Assembly: GCA_026214975.1 (NCBI GenBank)
Contig: CM047805.1
Coordinates: 107,317,845-107,381,844, forward strand
Length of the DNA: 64,000 bases
Source: Gentiana macrophylla
Taxonomy: Eukaryota > Streptophyta > Magnoliopsida > Gentianales > Gentianaceae
Direction of reading: 5' to 3'
Part shown: piece by piece, positions 21,841-33,761 of the stretch
Layout of the letters: each line of letters opens with the position of its first letter
Numbering within the stretch: position 1 is the first letter of the stretch
Notes under the pieces: generated by a model
Databases searched by the model: none
The model's input: the letters and a program-made list of their open reading frames with translations, nothing else
Told to the model about the DNA's origin: nothing
Program-made: the position numbers and the translations under genes

Positions 21841-22205
21841 AGCTCCCACTAGTTTATCGGTTCCAAATACCGTCTAACTAGCAACACTTTGTATTTATGA
21901 TTTTTCAAAGATTAGAACATCACCTAGAACTAAGCTCCCACTAGTTTATCGATTTCCAAAATACTGTCTAACTAGCAATCTTTGTGTTCATGATGTTTCA
22001 AAGATTATAAAATCTCTAGAACTAAGCTCCCACTAGTTTATCAGCTCCAAATACTGTCTAACTAGTAACGCTTTATTCTTGTTTTTCCAATAAATGGAGA
22101 AACTCATGTGCAGTCTATTACACATTTCTAATGATGCAGAAAAACAACAAATCATAAGACTAAGGCTCCCACTATTTTATCGGTTCCAAATACCGTCTAA
22201 CTAGC
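21841..22205. repeat. Direct repeats of about 92-139 bp in element B
   Basis: Units begin at 21841, 21933, 22025 and 22164. Each holds GCTCCCACTA(G/T)TTTATC, TCCAAATAC-GTCTAACTAG and, in the first two gaps, TTTCAAAGATTA. On the element's sense strand each unit carries AGTGGGAG, the same word as its polypurine tract. Confidence 0.85.
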
Positions 22206-24206
22206 AACGCCTTATGTATATGATTTTCCAATTTTTCAATTTAGAAATTAGTTGTGTAATTACACATTTTAAAATTCACTAAATGAATTTTTTTTTGATA
22301 GTCCTAAATCATCTTTTGTAAACTAAGTACGGTCGTTTCTTGTTTTACACGAGCGATATCCGTGACATATCTATACTACGTCACTTATGTTTTCAAAGGC
22401 TCAAGGGAAAAATCTCTTCCGAAAAATTAACTGCATTTGTTGATAATTACAACGTACTTGTTACTCTCCACATTTTTAATGAAGTCCTATTACTAACAGT
22501 TTAGTAGCCTAGAGATTTAGTTGTAAATAAAATGACAGAAAATTAAATTCAAAAGTAAATTTTCACTACTAGATTTTTATTTTAGGAATAATAACTGTAA
22601 AAGAGTTTATCCTACCATTCCAAGGATTTAACCTCGCACCTCAGTGTTGCCGTAGGGTAGGTCAAAGAGGTGACGGTTAAACTGAGACAATCTCTCTCAA
22701 TGATTAAATTTCAAGAATCGAACATCTCACGGGAATCAGACATCCCGGACCTTAATCATCGATTACCTTCCTTTTTCTAGCCTAGATATTTCGAAAATAT
22801 CCATAAAGAGTGTGACCTACTATATCAGATATCAAAGTACGCCCCGAGTATGCCGCCGTAGGGTCGGTCAGTGACCCGATGAGTACCCAAAATCCTATCC
22901 TTTCGGAGACCAAGCCTTGAATTTTGATAGGGGTGAACACCATCCGTAGGGGGCCGAAATCAAAGCGGCTCGAGGCGTCACCCTTCTCTCACGTGCTTGC
23001 ACCTATAGTAGAGGCCGTGGGGTCGGTTGTCGCCTTCCCCGCTCCCACTCAATAATTTGAAAAAGTGGTGGGTTTACTAATTACGGTTTCGGTATTGACA
23101 ATAAGAAACAATAAATCAAAGTACTCCGAATTACTAAAATCGTAACAATTGACCGAGAAAATTCACCGAGAATCCATCACTAAAATCGTAACAATTGACA
23201 AAACCCGGTTCCTCGGTTTTAATAATTAGTTACTTAATTAATTAACTACCACATATTAATTAAAAAAGCTTTTAACTAATTATACCAGTTATACATGCCT
23301 AATTTATTCCAAATAAACTAGCTACATGTATGGATTGGAGTGGAATCATGATATGATGCATGTCATGGCAATTTTCCGGTTTCTATCACATAATTTCGAT
23401 CATACACGAAAAAATAACGGAAAAAAATAAACACCGAGATGGACCGTGGTACCCCCGACTAACCTATTTTCTAAGGAAAAGTAAAAAATTAATCTAAGTC
23501 TTCAAATTTCGATCTTCGATCTTGATCTTTAAACTTCCGGATCATGAAATTTTGATTTTGACACGAACCACGAACGACGAGGAGAGGAGGCCGTAATATA
23601 CCAATATATTTAAAATATATCTATATTACAATTATTTTTTTTTAAATATAAAGCTTCTCGGCAAAACTTATCAAAAAAATAGGAAATTATTTATTTATTT
23701 AAATTGTTTTTTTTTTTTTGTATACGGCAAAAGTTTTTTTTTTAATTTTATTTTATTTTATTGCTTTGACCTTTAGGTCAAAGTTAAAACAATGTCATCA
23801 AAAAAAATTGTTGCCGCATCAGGTGTCAAAAAAATTGTTGATGTTGCCGTGACCAAAATTGACGGAAAAATTAAAATAAAACAATCGGCCTCCTCCCGTT
23901 ATTATCTTCTTGATGATCTTCAACATCATGATCTTCGTTCTCTCGAACGCGGATCAAATAAAAAAACAAAGGTACTACCTTTTACAATTTTTCGCATGAC
24001 ATAAAATAAATTACACATCCTATGCTCAATTGATACTAATCAAAAGAGCTACAAAATAGATCTACGGGTAAACAGTACCAACCCCAATCCATCTCTTCAA
24101 CCACAACAATCACAAAGGCATACATTCATGATATTTTCAATTCATAAAAAAAAGAAAATAAAGCAATCTACACATGCTATTCCACTCCTTAGATCTAAAA
24201 TTATAT

Positions 24207-24228
24207 ACTTTGATTGATAGATCAAAGT
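24207..24228 (-). repeat. Hairpin directly behind the B primer site
   Basis: ACTTTGAT (24207-24214) and ATCAAAGT (24221-24228) form a perfect 8-bp stem with a 6-nt loop, touching the primer site on the element's RNA. Confidence 0.6.
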
Positions 24229-24239
24229 CTCTGATACCA
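24229..24239 (-). promoter_or_regulatory. Element B primer-binding site (initiator Met tRNA)
   Basis: The minus strand reads TGGTATCAGAG two bases after the 5' LTR, the classic copia primer site. This fixes the orientation of B. Confidence 0.92.
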
Positions 24240-24241
24240 CT

Positions 24242-26057
24242 TGTAGGATGTAAGATTGTCGGATGGATTAAAGATCACCTGATTACACAGCGGAAACTAC
24301 AAGATGTAGATCTAACAACCAAAATACATAAATAAACAGATCTAACCTACGAGGGGGTTAGATTGCTTACCGATTTATTGTGAATAAACGTCTAGAACAA
24401 TCTTCAATCCAATCCGAGCTAGTTGAGATCCTAGTTGAGAAGCCAAAGTCTTCCAACGTGTATCTCCAAGCACCACCAGGTGGATGGTGTTTCAAGCAGT
24501 CGGACCTCCTCGATATGCTACCTTAGAAAAACCCGAAGTTTTTCTAAAAATCGAACCCTTAGTATAATGGCCGAAATCTCTAAGCCAATATACTACCCAA
24601 AAGTCGAAAATTATGTGTGTCAAAAGACATGAGAGAACTCTCATTATATAGGAGAGTAATCCTTGTCCTCCAAGGATTAAATAATTAAGAGATAATTATT
24701 AGATTAATCCTTATTTTAAATAAAAGATAAATATAATATATATCCCAAACAAATTAGGATAAATAAATATATTATCTAATATTCCAAGATTTATCACTTA
24801 ACAAATAAATGATTAAATCACATATTAAATAATTATCCAAGAAAACTAATTTTTCTCGAATTATTCAATCTTCACAAATGCGCCCCAAACCCTAACAAAT
24901 AGGTGCACACGCATTTTTGACACATTGGGCCGAGTCCACGAAAAATATCTAATGTATTTAATTATCTAGTCCAACTAAACAATTAATCCACATATCAATT
25001 AAACAGTCCAATCCAACTATTTAACTATAATTGAGGTGAAACGACGAGAAAACATATGCTATGTTAGGAGCCACATCGGGGACCATGGACCCATATTCTG
25101 TAGCTACAATAAATTAAATAAAATTATTCGTCAGACCGAACAATAATATTCAATCTATTAATTCCTGGATGACACCACCATAAACCCGAAACTGAATTTT
25201 GCAGAATATAGATAACTTACACTCAACTATGAGTTGATAAGCGTCCACTGATATAATCATTACATACGGATAAATCCTCCATAGATCGCTCATTTTAGTC
25301 GTCGATATTTCCGTAAACCCTTCTCAAACATATTATCCTTATTTACCATTAACCCCCTAGTGATCAATTAGTTCACAAACCAGACAAGTAGCTAATTAGT
25401 CTAACATGAACTCCCGGGATCGATCATTTTCTTAGGGCTAACAAATAAGGGAATCGGCTCGCCTACTTCCCGAGGGAAGGAATGGATTCCATATCTCGTG
25501 ATAGCACGGACTACTCACTCATCCCGAATAGAGCCAACAAGAAGTGTTGGACCACATACTACGAAGTGATCCTTACTAAAACATCAAACTCTACCCTAGT
25601 CTAAGCACTGTGATCACCTCAGGATTGAGATTAATCCATATATGATCATCTTGTGATTCGATAAGACTTCTCGATTACGGAATTATATCGAGAACTCAAA
25701 TCAAATCGGTCCAAATTTATATGATTATCATCATATATAAATGCCCCACTAGTACTTTATCACCGATAAACGATGAGACTGTCACACCGTAAAGTGTTCT
25801 GGGCGCATTATTAGCATATTAATCATAAGACCCGTACTCAGATTAATCAACGCTACGGACTATGTTAATTTTAAGTACATCTCACTAACTCAATCCTCTT
25901 GTGTATAGCCATACACTGAGTTATGTGATTACATAAACGAGGTACTTAGGGTTTTCAGTAGTGTCTTAATTATTAGCATACATGCATATAATAAGATGAA
26001 TTATTAATTCGGTCCTAAAACAGTTATATAATTATCTTTCGGGCACTACACCTAACA
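24242..26057 (-). repeat. Element B 5' LTR
   Basis: 1816 bp with TG..CA ends, matching 11258-13082 throughout. A TATATA box is present near 24645 on the minus strand. Confidence 0.92.
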
Positions 26058-26062
26058 ATTAT

Positions 26063-26620
26063 ACCCAGTTTATACATCATTTTATATGTTTCCGGAGACA
26101 TTTGGTTGTATTTTTGATGTATTTTACATATTGGTTATCATTTTGAGGCCTAAGATATAAACTCCAAAAATCTCGTCGTTTTACGGTGTTTTGATGCATT
26201 CTCGGTCACCCTAGTGTCCTGTAGGGGTTATGTGTGGTATTTGTAGTGACTATTTACAGGAATTAGGTGTTCGGTATGGCCGGATGGCGAGTTACGGGGG
26301 TTGGAGCGTGTGCCCGAAGCTTAAACATTTAAACGGATCAAAACTAGTTGGCATTACAACCATAGCTTCCCTTAATCTGCCTTCTGGTCCACCTTAGAGG
26401 CATCTTCTGGGATGGAAGTCTTCATGAAATTTGTAGAAAATTTCATCAGCTTTCCAGTGCATTTTGAATCAAATGCTGTGGAGGTCTACACACAAAGTTA
26501 TGGCAGATTTACTAAAGACGTGTGCACAGGCGGCTGCCTATGAATGACAAGCCACCGCCTAGAAGCTGCAGGGAGTCCCCCAAATTTGACTAGTTAATAG
26601 GTGGCTGCCTATGGATCACA
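26063..26620 (+). repeat. Element C left LTR, second part, ending at a deletion
   Basis: It matches 29082-29638 of the right LTR up to ATGGATCACA and then jumps straight into the internal frame. The 3' part of this LTR, the primer site and the leader are gone. ATGGATCACA is present at the break in both contexts. Confidence 0.8.
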
Positions 26621-27180
26621 ACTACAATGCTATGGGTTATGGAACGCAACAATTTTATCAGTTCAACCCATACACATCATCATATGGAAACGAGTAGGGG
26701 AATGCCCCAGGTTACGTTGATCAACAACTCGATACTTTTCCACCCCTGCCTCAAGAATCAGAGACTTACGCGGAGAAAATGATCGGGCAACTTACATAAA
26801 TGATCTAAATGAATACTCGAGAGTTTCATAATAACACTATGACAATGCTAGCTTCTATACGGAACTTGGAGCATCAAGTAAAGAAACTGATCGAAAGGGA
26901 CGAGGTTGAGATGAGAGAACTAGAATGTTTGATTGAAGTCACCCCAGAGGAATGCTACAAGGATGGTATGAATCTTGAATCCATTGAATCACCTATTCCG
27001 TCTTCGTTTAGCCCAATTGTTATACCTTCGGGGTTGAAATCTATTGAGTTTGTTGTTGATGTTGAGCATAAATGTTCATACGTGGTGTTTGAGTCGTTGT
27101 CGGTTGGCATATCTACATGTTCGGAGAAAGTGAATTCGCTGTTATGTGCAATGGATTTATCGAACCAATCTTGGTGGTGA
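26611..27180 (+). pseudogene. Element C internal frame: Y/Q/N-rich start, helical and acidic body
   Basis: Starting at ATG 26611, the first 30 or so codons are rich in Tyr, Gln and Asn (NYNAMGYGTQQFYQFNPYTS), then come stops at about 26695 and 26800. A 123-codon open stretch (26809-27180) begins with a helical segment (SIRNLEHQVKKLIERDEVEM) and ends in an acidic region. Order and composition echo the minus-strand frames of E (47602-46247). No Cys/His knuckle, protease or polymerase is seen. Its role is unknown; an RNA-binding or gag-like protein is a guess. Confidence 0.45.
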
Positions 27181-29041
27181 AGATCGAGCCCTATGTTTCT
27201 TACGTTACATATTAATGGGGTGCTCAATTCCTTCAATTTTGGTAGGGATAAGCAACGGATTGCTCTCCTTGACATAGTTCGGGTGGGAAGTCGATCTGAG
27301 GACTCTAAACTCAGAATGTGTTTTTATTGCTTTTCTTTCCCCTCGTGTATCACTATATTTCTTTAGTTTGTAGTATGATACTTCCGGTAAGTTTTGTTAT
27401 AATATAACTCGGAGACGTGTGTATCAGGCGGAAAGTGTGGTGTTTTTGGTGTTTTGGTTTTTGATTAGTTGTGGTGATCCGTTTAGTTTTGATTTTTTAT
27501 CTCCATACCTGTGTATTCTTGGATGTTGTGTTGCTTGTCGATATTAGCACAGGTACCCCAGGAGGACTTTTACGGATGCCACATGATTGTACCCGCGCCT
27601 TATCCCGGTTTTAAGTTAAGAATTATACCCTCATTTTTTATTTTATTTAAACACCGGGGCGGTGTTCACTTTTAAAGTAGGGGGTTAGCTAGTTTTTCCG
27701 GTTTTAATTTTTACGAGTCTTGCCTTAGTCTTTAATCGCCTTTTAGTGAAATTCCGGGCAATTTTTTCAAAACTTTTATAGTTTCAACATTGTTTATTGT
27801 GTTACGAGCCTTAGTATCTTGTAGTTTAACATGTGTTAATTACTCAAATACATTCTACTTTGTAGTTTCGATCGTGTGTTTAAAATTGAAACAATTTCAC
27901 GTAATAGCTCGTTGTCATAATTACTCGACTAGTGAATGATTATAGTCATCGTATGACCCGGTTACCTAGAACTTATATTAGTAACTTTGAGGTGAAATAG
28001 AAAGGTCGTCATTGTTAGGTATGGGATGACGGTTTTGGCATTTATTTTAACCCGATAAGAGCCACAGGCCAACCTAAACGATTAATCCATTTTTACCCCT
28101 CTAAGCCTTTTGTAGGATGGTTAGACCGCTACCCGAACTAGCCTTCCGTGTTACTGACCCGTAAAAATCGATGCCCCGAACTTTATTTTGGTCTATGTAC
28201 TCTTGACCTCCTTGCATTTGAGATTATTAGTTCCGCACATTTTTATGATGATGCGAGGTGTTGTTGTTACGTAAGTGATGATATGGCATTGTGAGTTATG
28301 AGTTATCCGGAACGGGTGTAACAATGTGTCGGCTTCGGTTTTGATCGAAAACATGATGTATACTAACTTTCTTTTCTTGGTAAATATCTCTCGGTATATA
28401 TAGTTTTCTACCTTCTTTATATAAAAAAACAGGGAAAAAAATCCAAAAAATCAATGAAATCACAAAAATTCAACAACAATGTATATAGTTTTGTTTTAGG
28501 TCCAAAAATGGACTAAAGTGTTGTATAGTGAAAAAAAAGTTGGAGTTAGGGTTTGGATTTTGGATTGTATATATTCAAAAGGATTGAAGACGAAGTTGAT
28601 AACCGAGTTTCATTTTTATAATTCTCGGTTGAAGGTCTTTTGCACCGTCTCTTTCTCTTTTATCGTAAATTTCCTTTCGTTAGCCCCGAACCCTAGCCTA
28701 ACGATATAACCCTTCAAGTCCTGCTCGACCTTACTAGACGACGATAGACCTCGATTAGTGGAGATGTTTACGACGTGTAAGCCTATGGTGTAAACCTGGT
28801 ACGACACGCGTCTATAATCTGAACCGGTCATTAGTAGTCAATGTCGAAGAAGCTATTTACACACACACCTTCTCTTTTTAATGCACGGTAGAACCAAATT
28901 ATTATGTATTTTCGTTAATACTATTTTTTTACCTATATGAAAGTAGAGACTCGATATATAGCGATAGTGTTGACTCTATTTCTGCTTTGAACGCCGGTTT
29001 TGGTTTTGCTCAAGGCGAGTAAATGCTAAGTAAGAGGTAGT
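27181..29041 (+). other. Element C 3' internal region, noncoding
   Basis: It holds a polypurine-like AAAGTAGGGGGTTAGC (27675-27690) about 1.36 kb before the LTR, equivalent in place to the internal module of E. Blocks at 28010-28140 are shared with E near 45040-45160. The segment before the LTR (GCTCAAGGCGAG..AAGTAAGAGGTAG, 29009-29040) is a decayed polypurine border. Confidence 0.6.
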
Positions 29042-30004
29042 TGATGAGAGTCAATTTGGATATCATTTACTATGTGGTTATACCACTTTTATACATCGCT
29101 TTATATGTTTTCGGAGACATTTGGTTGTACTTTGATGTATTTTACACCTTGGTTATCATTCTGAGACCTAGGACGTAAAGTCCAAAAATCTTGTCGTTTT
29201 TCGGTGTTTTGATGCATTCTCGGCCACCCTAGTGTCCTATAGGGGTTACATGTTGTATTTTTTGTGATTATTTACATGAATTAGGTGTTCTAGATGGCCA
29301 AAAGGTGAGTTATGGGGGTTGGAGCTTGTGCCCGAAGCTTAACCGTTTAAGCGGATCAAAACTCGTTGGTATTACAACCCTAACTTCACTTAATCTGCCT
29401 TTTAGTTCACCTTAGAGGCATCTTCTGGGATGAGAGTCTTACTGAAATTTTTAGACAATTGCATCAGATTTCCAATGCATTTTGAATCACATGATTTGGA
29501 GGTCTACACACTAAGTTATGGAAGATTTACTAAATATATGTCCACAGGCGTCTGCCTATGAAAGACATGCCACCGCCTAAAAGATGCAGAGAGTCCCCAT
29601 AATTTGACCAGTTGATAGGTGGCTGGCTATGGATCACAGGCAGCTTCTTACTGTGTTATTTCCCACTAGAACCCCCAACGCTATAAATACGCCCCTTATG
29701 CAATTTGGTCGAGTTCTACATCAATTTTTTGCATTTTTCAGCCTCTTTCAATCCTTTTCTTAGATTAGATCAATCTTTAAATATTTTAGTTTAATTAGGA
29801 TTAGATTATTGTACTCCATTGATTCTCGAAGATAGCTTGACGCGTTATTGACGGGAGTTCGTTCGGAGAATCGATTTTCGGCGCCCTATATCTATTTTGT
29901 ATTTTAATTCACTTCTTGCTCTCGCTTTGAATATTGTTGAATGTTTGATTTCGTGTTAATTTCTTGTATTTTTATTAGATTATTGAGTAGTTAACCCGTT
30001 TATT
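29042..30004 (+). repeat. Element C right LTR, cut by D1
   Basis: It begins TGATGAGAGTC and aligns with the split left LTR for 597 bp, then continues uniquely. A TATA box CTATAAATAC lies near 29671. It ends where the D1 LTR starts. Confidence 0.75.
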
Positions 30005-31644
30005 GGTGGTCCCTTGAAACGGCTTTGGTTAAGTTTAGAGGGGGGGTGAATAAACTTAACACTTTAAAAAAATTTCGGAGTTAAGTCAGACTCAGCTGGG
30101 TCAATAGTCTGCTGACTTTTAAGTTTAGTGAATTTGTTACAACAGAATATATTAAGTTTTAGCCTTTTACTTGATGTTTAAAGATGATTCTAAGTATTGG
30201 ATACTTAGCAGTAAGATGTGTGTGAACTCAGTAGCTAGTTCAACAGATTGATGTGAATAAACTTGCAGTTAATATAATGCAGAAATTAAATGTAGTAAGT
30301 AAAGTAGGTAATATTTATAGCGGCTCTAGGTGGTGTAATCTTGTCAATCCACTCTTCTCATGTGATATTGGAGGAAATTCACTTGAGTCTTTTGAGGTTG
30401 CAGTTACAAAAGTCCCTAAGTTGTTTGTCCTTGACCAATAACTATGGCTTCACAAACTGAATACTAAGAACAAGTAAAATTTCTGCTCCTAATACTCCAC
30501 TGGTCCTTGAAGGGTAGGATTGCCTCTTCACCAGGTCCACCAAAAAAACAACAGTTCTTGACACTCAGTAGTGCTTCTCTGTCTTCATATTTCTTTGTGA
30601 AAAAGAAAGATTTGAATCAAGAAAGTGATTCAGCTTCAGCAAGGTTTTGATCAGGATGAAAATATCAATAGCTTATAATCTTCAAGTGTAGATACTAGAT
30701 GATACTTGAATGCAGTAACACTTGAAGAATTTCTGGATCAAAATATATGCTCAATTCAGCAGGGTGTATAGCTCTTGATTGCTTGTAAGTTTGTGTGTTG
30801 TTCTGGTTCCAGGGATCCTCTATTTATAGGTGAAAATCCTATGTGAGAATTTGAAATTCAAATCTGACCGTTATTGGATTTTTTGATTATTCCCTGAAAT
30901 TCCCTCTGATGTACTCTGTGTCAGTATGTCAGTGTCCTTCAGACAGGCTATCAACCAATGATTTTTCTTCTATTAAATCAGCTCTAAATTTCTTGTAACG
31001 TCTTTTTAATCTTCATCATTGATTGACTGATTAATCCAATGCTTGATATTCATCCTTATCCATTTAATCTTTCAAAATAACTCGTGAAACGGATTAATCT
31101 AAATTATGTATACTCAGCTGATGTCTGATTCATGTGTCTGCTGAGGTATACACTTGGTCAACCGACTTAAGGTCTGTTGTGTTCTTGAATGAACACTCAA
31201 CCGACTGCTTCTCTTCTAACTTTTATCTGTGAAGTTATAGTACACCATTTTAAACATAACTATGTCCCATTCATCATATGTCCTTTTTAGGAACTTAGAC
31301 CTTCATTACAAGGTATGTGTGATCAGCTTAGGCCATCACTGACTTACCTAAATTATGATCCCTGGCTTTTAAGTCTTCATTACTACGTTTGAACCCTTAG
31401 CCTTCAATACCGAGATTGAACCCTCAGCCTACCATCTTCAGCCGATCCTAGACACTCTACTAACCACCTAATCCAGATGAGTCTACTGACTTAGTCAGCT
31501 GATTCTTTTACAGTGCTTGTTTGATCAAACCTATACAAGGATCAAACTCTAGTAAACCCTATACATTTATTTTTGACATCCTTTTCCCTTTGCCCTATAA
31601 CAGCTAGTCTAACACTCATCATTGAAACTAAAATATGTCTAACA
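30005..31644 (-). repeat. Element D1 3' LTR (SIRE-like)
   Basis: About 1640 bp, aligned with the D2 LTRs from GGTCCCTTGAAA to ATGTCTAACA. The first bases (TATTGGTGG) have mutated from TGTTGG, so the start is uncertain by a few bases. A minus-strand TATAAATAG box lies near 30822. It is followed at 31645-31658 by a tract reading AAAAAGGGGGAAAT on the minus strand. Confidence 0.88.
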
Positions 31645-31835
31645 ATTTCCCCCTTTTTAGTGATGATGCCAATACCTTCCTTATAGCAAAGAAAAAGATA
31701 AAGACAATAAAAATAGAACAAATTTTATTGATTTATCATTGATGTTCAAAATTTGTTCAAAATATTAAAAATAATTTCAGCAAAATACAATAGCTTGTGT
31801 AGTTTGCTGAATTCGTGTCTCTCCTATTCCCTCTT

Positions 31836-33614
31836 CTATTGATATTCCCTGATATCTCTTTGCATATCAATCATCCACTGATTTTCAATTCTTGAGAAAT
31901 CTATCCAAATATGTATCTTCTTCCACCATTCCCATGCTTCTGTAAGAGTCTGAATTCCTTGGAAACTGAAAGCTCCTCTCATATACATTTCGTTGAATTC
32001 ATCAAGAGAGTCTTGTGTTGACAATCCTCTAAACATTTGTCCAGTAGATTGTCCTCTTCCAGCACTCTTGAGCCACCTCTTCCAAGACCTCCGTGGATCT
32101 AATCTTACTTTCCCAAAGCTCCAGCCTCGAGAAAATAATTTAACCATTCCAAGAATGTCATGTGATTGTAGGGTCTTCTTCTTGAATCGTAGGTAGTTGT
32201 AAATTCGTTCAGCAGGTCATCAGTCAATTCAACTCTTCCAGGTGCAGGGGTTCTAAGTGCAGCAATCTCAGCTTCATATCTCCTTTGTTGATAAACCATG
32301 GCTGCATCTTTTTCTTTTGATGTCCTACCATCTTCCCCCTTATTGACATCTTCAATAAAATGGTGTAGGAGGTTGAAGACTCCTTCTTGAGTAGATACAA
32401 TATTGTTGAGTTGTCCTTTCATGATTTATGCTCTAGTATCAACTGAAGTAATCCTGGACTACAAAGTTTGTTCCAGAAGATTCAACCTTTCAAAATATTT
32501 GGGATCATTTGGGGTAAGTGGGGGATTTTTATTCATTTTATCAACCTTTGTATGTAACTTAGGGATCTCCTCAACAAGGTTCTTGTCTCTCTTGGCAGAA
32601 TCTATTTTCACCTGACTGACTGCTAGATGCATATCATTGCATCTAATCTGTAAATAATTAATATTGGATGCAGATGCCTTAGTCGTTCTACCTCTGTTCT
32701 CAACCAAATTGAAAAGATCTTCAAATCTTTGTTCACTAGATCTCAGCTGACACCTCTGTTGATTGATATCTTCTCTAACATCCCTAAACTCTGCCGCAAT
32801 ATGACCTGGTATGGTGGAAGCAAACCATATTCCCAAAAGACCTCTCTATATCATCATCAGGTCTTGGCTGTCTCACAACTATTGCGTGGTTCCTGTCCCA
32901 TTCAAAAGGTTCAGGACTATCTTCATCCAGTCCAAGTTCATCAACATTGATCTGTTCTTCTTCTTAAAAAATTTCTTCCAAGTTTTCTCTAGTTCCTGCA
33001 TTCTCAGCAGGTTCCACAAATACAGCAGGGGATTCCTCCAAGCCCATAATTAGTTCCAACCTTTGTCCAATCACTATCTGATCCTTAGTAGATTGAACCA
33101 CCAGTTCCGACCTTTGTTTAGTTGTTGTCTGATTTCCAGCAGACTGAACCTCCTCTTCAATAGGTACTTGAATCTCCATTGGTGTTACAGATATAGATTC
33201 AATAGCTCTTCGTTGAATTTCATATGGGATCAATGGAGTCTCTATATTTGGTTCAATAGGTGTGTCTAGAATGATAATTAGTAGAATAGGTTGTCCAGCA
33301 AGTTCAACTACACCTAATTGACCAACTTGGTCTTCAGCCATGGCAGGGAAGATTGCCATATTTTCTTCTTAGACGACTCTTTGTTGTGCAATCACTTCTA
33401 GATTAACAGTAGCACCATCTAATGTACCATATGTGTTAATCCTATCTTGAAATTGGATGGATTCTTCTGATACGGCATCTATATGTTCATTTCTTGCCAA
33501 CTCATCAGAATCTCCCAATGCAGCGCCACCCAAAATGGTTGTTTGATCAATTTCAGCTTCCAATTCACCAGTAAAGGCATCCAGTAACTCATCTTCATCT
33601 TCAAGGATTGTCAT
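31836..33614 (-). pseudogene. D1 extra ORF, C-terminal coiled-coil part
   Basis: The minus strand holds consecutive broken frames 33614-33369 (acidic), 33359-32964, 32836-32459, 32422-32105 and 32147-31836. The segment with SSEQRFEDLFNLVENRGRTT, LHTKVDK and LNLLEQT, then VSTQEGVFNLLHHFIEDVNKG and APGRVELTDDLLNEF, aligns throughout with the D2 frame 40371-39469. It is followed by a C-terminal part (SLDEFNEMYMRGAFSFQ, ending RDIREYQ) that D2 keeps only beyond a stop. Heptad-like hydrophobic spacing suggests coiled coils. It lies between pol and the 3' LTR, where SIRE elements carry an env-like ORF. I see no convincing signal peptide or membrane segment here. Confidence 0.6.
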
Positions 33615-33761
33615 TCTGTGAGTAAAAAGAGAATATGTTGCTTCATTAGTATCAGCAGCCTGCTGACCATCAGTAGATTGATTTGGGTCATGTTTCTCCT
33701 TTTCCTTCTTAATAGATCTTCGGGTTCTGCTGTCCTTTTTTTGACAACACCACTTGTCTCT

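Larger units (their letters stand above)
19117..24228 (-). other. Element B internal, right part, noncoding
   Basis: About 5.1 kb without a believable gene; short frames (19396-19617, 21021-21206, 23792-24004) lack family signatures. CTCCCACT occurs nine times here. From 21841 to 22175, four units start with GCTCCCACTA-TTTATC and continue TCTAACTAGCAA, at spacings of 92, 92 and 139 bp. An inverted repeat CTTTGACC/GGTCAAAG lies at 23763-23782. The segment 22840-22890 repeats the sequence flanking the A insertion. Confidence 0.7.
11258..26057 (-). mobile_element. Element B: copia-type non-coding LTR element, hosts element A
   Basis: Two LTRs (11258-13082 and 24242-26057) begin TGTAGGATGTAA and end CACCTAACA on the plus strand, and are flanked by ATTAT. 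Read on the minus strand, the 5' LTR is the right one. TGGTATCAGAG, the initiator-Met primer site of copia elements, follows it (24229-24239), and a polypurine tract AGTGGGAGAT precedes the left LTR. After removing A, the interior is about 5.3 kb and has no gag or pol. It must have moved with enzymes from elsewhere. The interior is rich in CTCCCACT repeats. LTR identity looks high, with scattered indels. Confidence 0.92.
11218..30004 (+). mobile_element. Element C: Athila-type non-autonomous LTR element, split by B (and A)
   Basis: The left LTR starts TGATGAGAGTC at 11218, is interrupted after 11257 by element B, and resumes at 26063. Its two halves add up to 598 bp, against 597 bp for the matching part of the right LTR (29042-29638). 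Between them lies a short Y/Q/N-rich and acidic frame (26611-27180) and a noncoding 3' region. There is no protease, polymerase or integrase. The 3' region shares GGATGACGG and TTTTGTAGGATGGTTAGACC-like blocks (28030-28140) with E. The right LTR has a TATA box (GCTATAAATAC, about 29670). It is cut near 30004 by D1, since the expected CCCTGTGGATTCGACC motif is missing. The LTRs are clearly diverged, so C is the oldest member of this nest. Confidence 0.75.

Noticed and set aside
21841..22205. Regularly spaced direct repeats, CRISPR-like at first sight
   Set aside because: Spacers are unequal and similar to each other, the setting is a plant retrotransposon, and no cas gene exists.
23792..24004. 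70-codon Lys-rich frame on the plus strand
   Set aside because: It is antisense to element B in its leader region and has no family motif; the A/T-rich repeats explain its composition.
28518..28831. Overlapping short frames on both strands
   Set aside because: They are in the noncoding 3' region of element C; the matching region of E has no corresponding frame.
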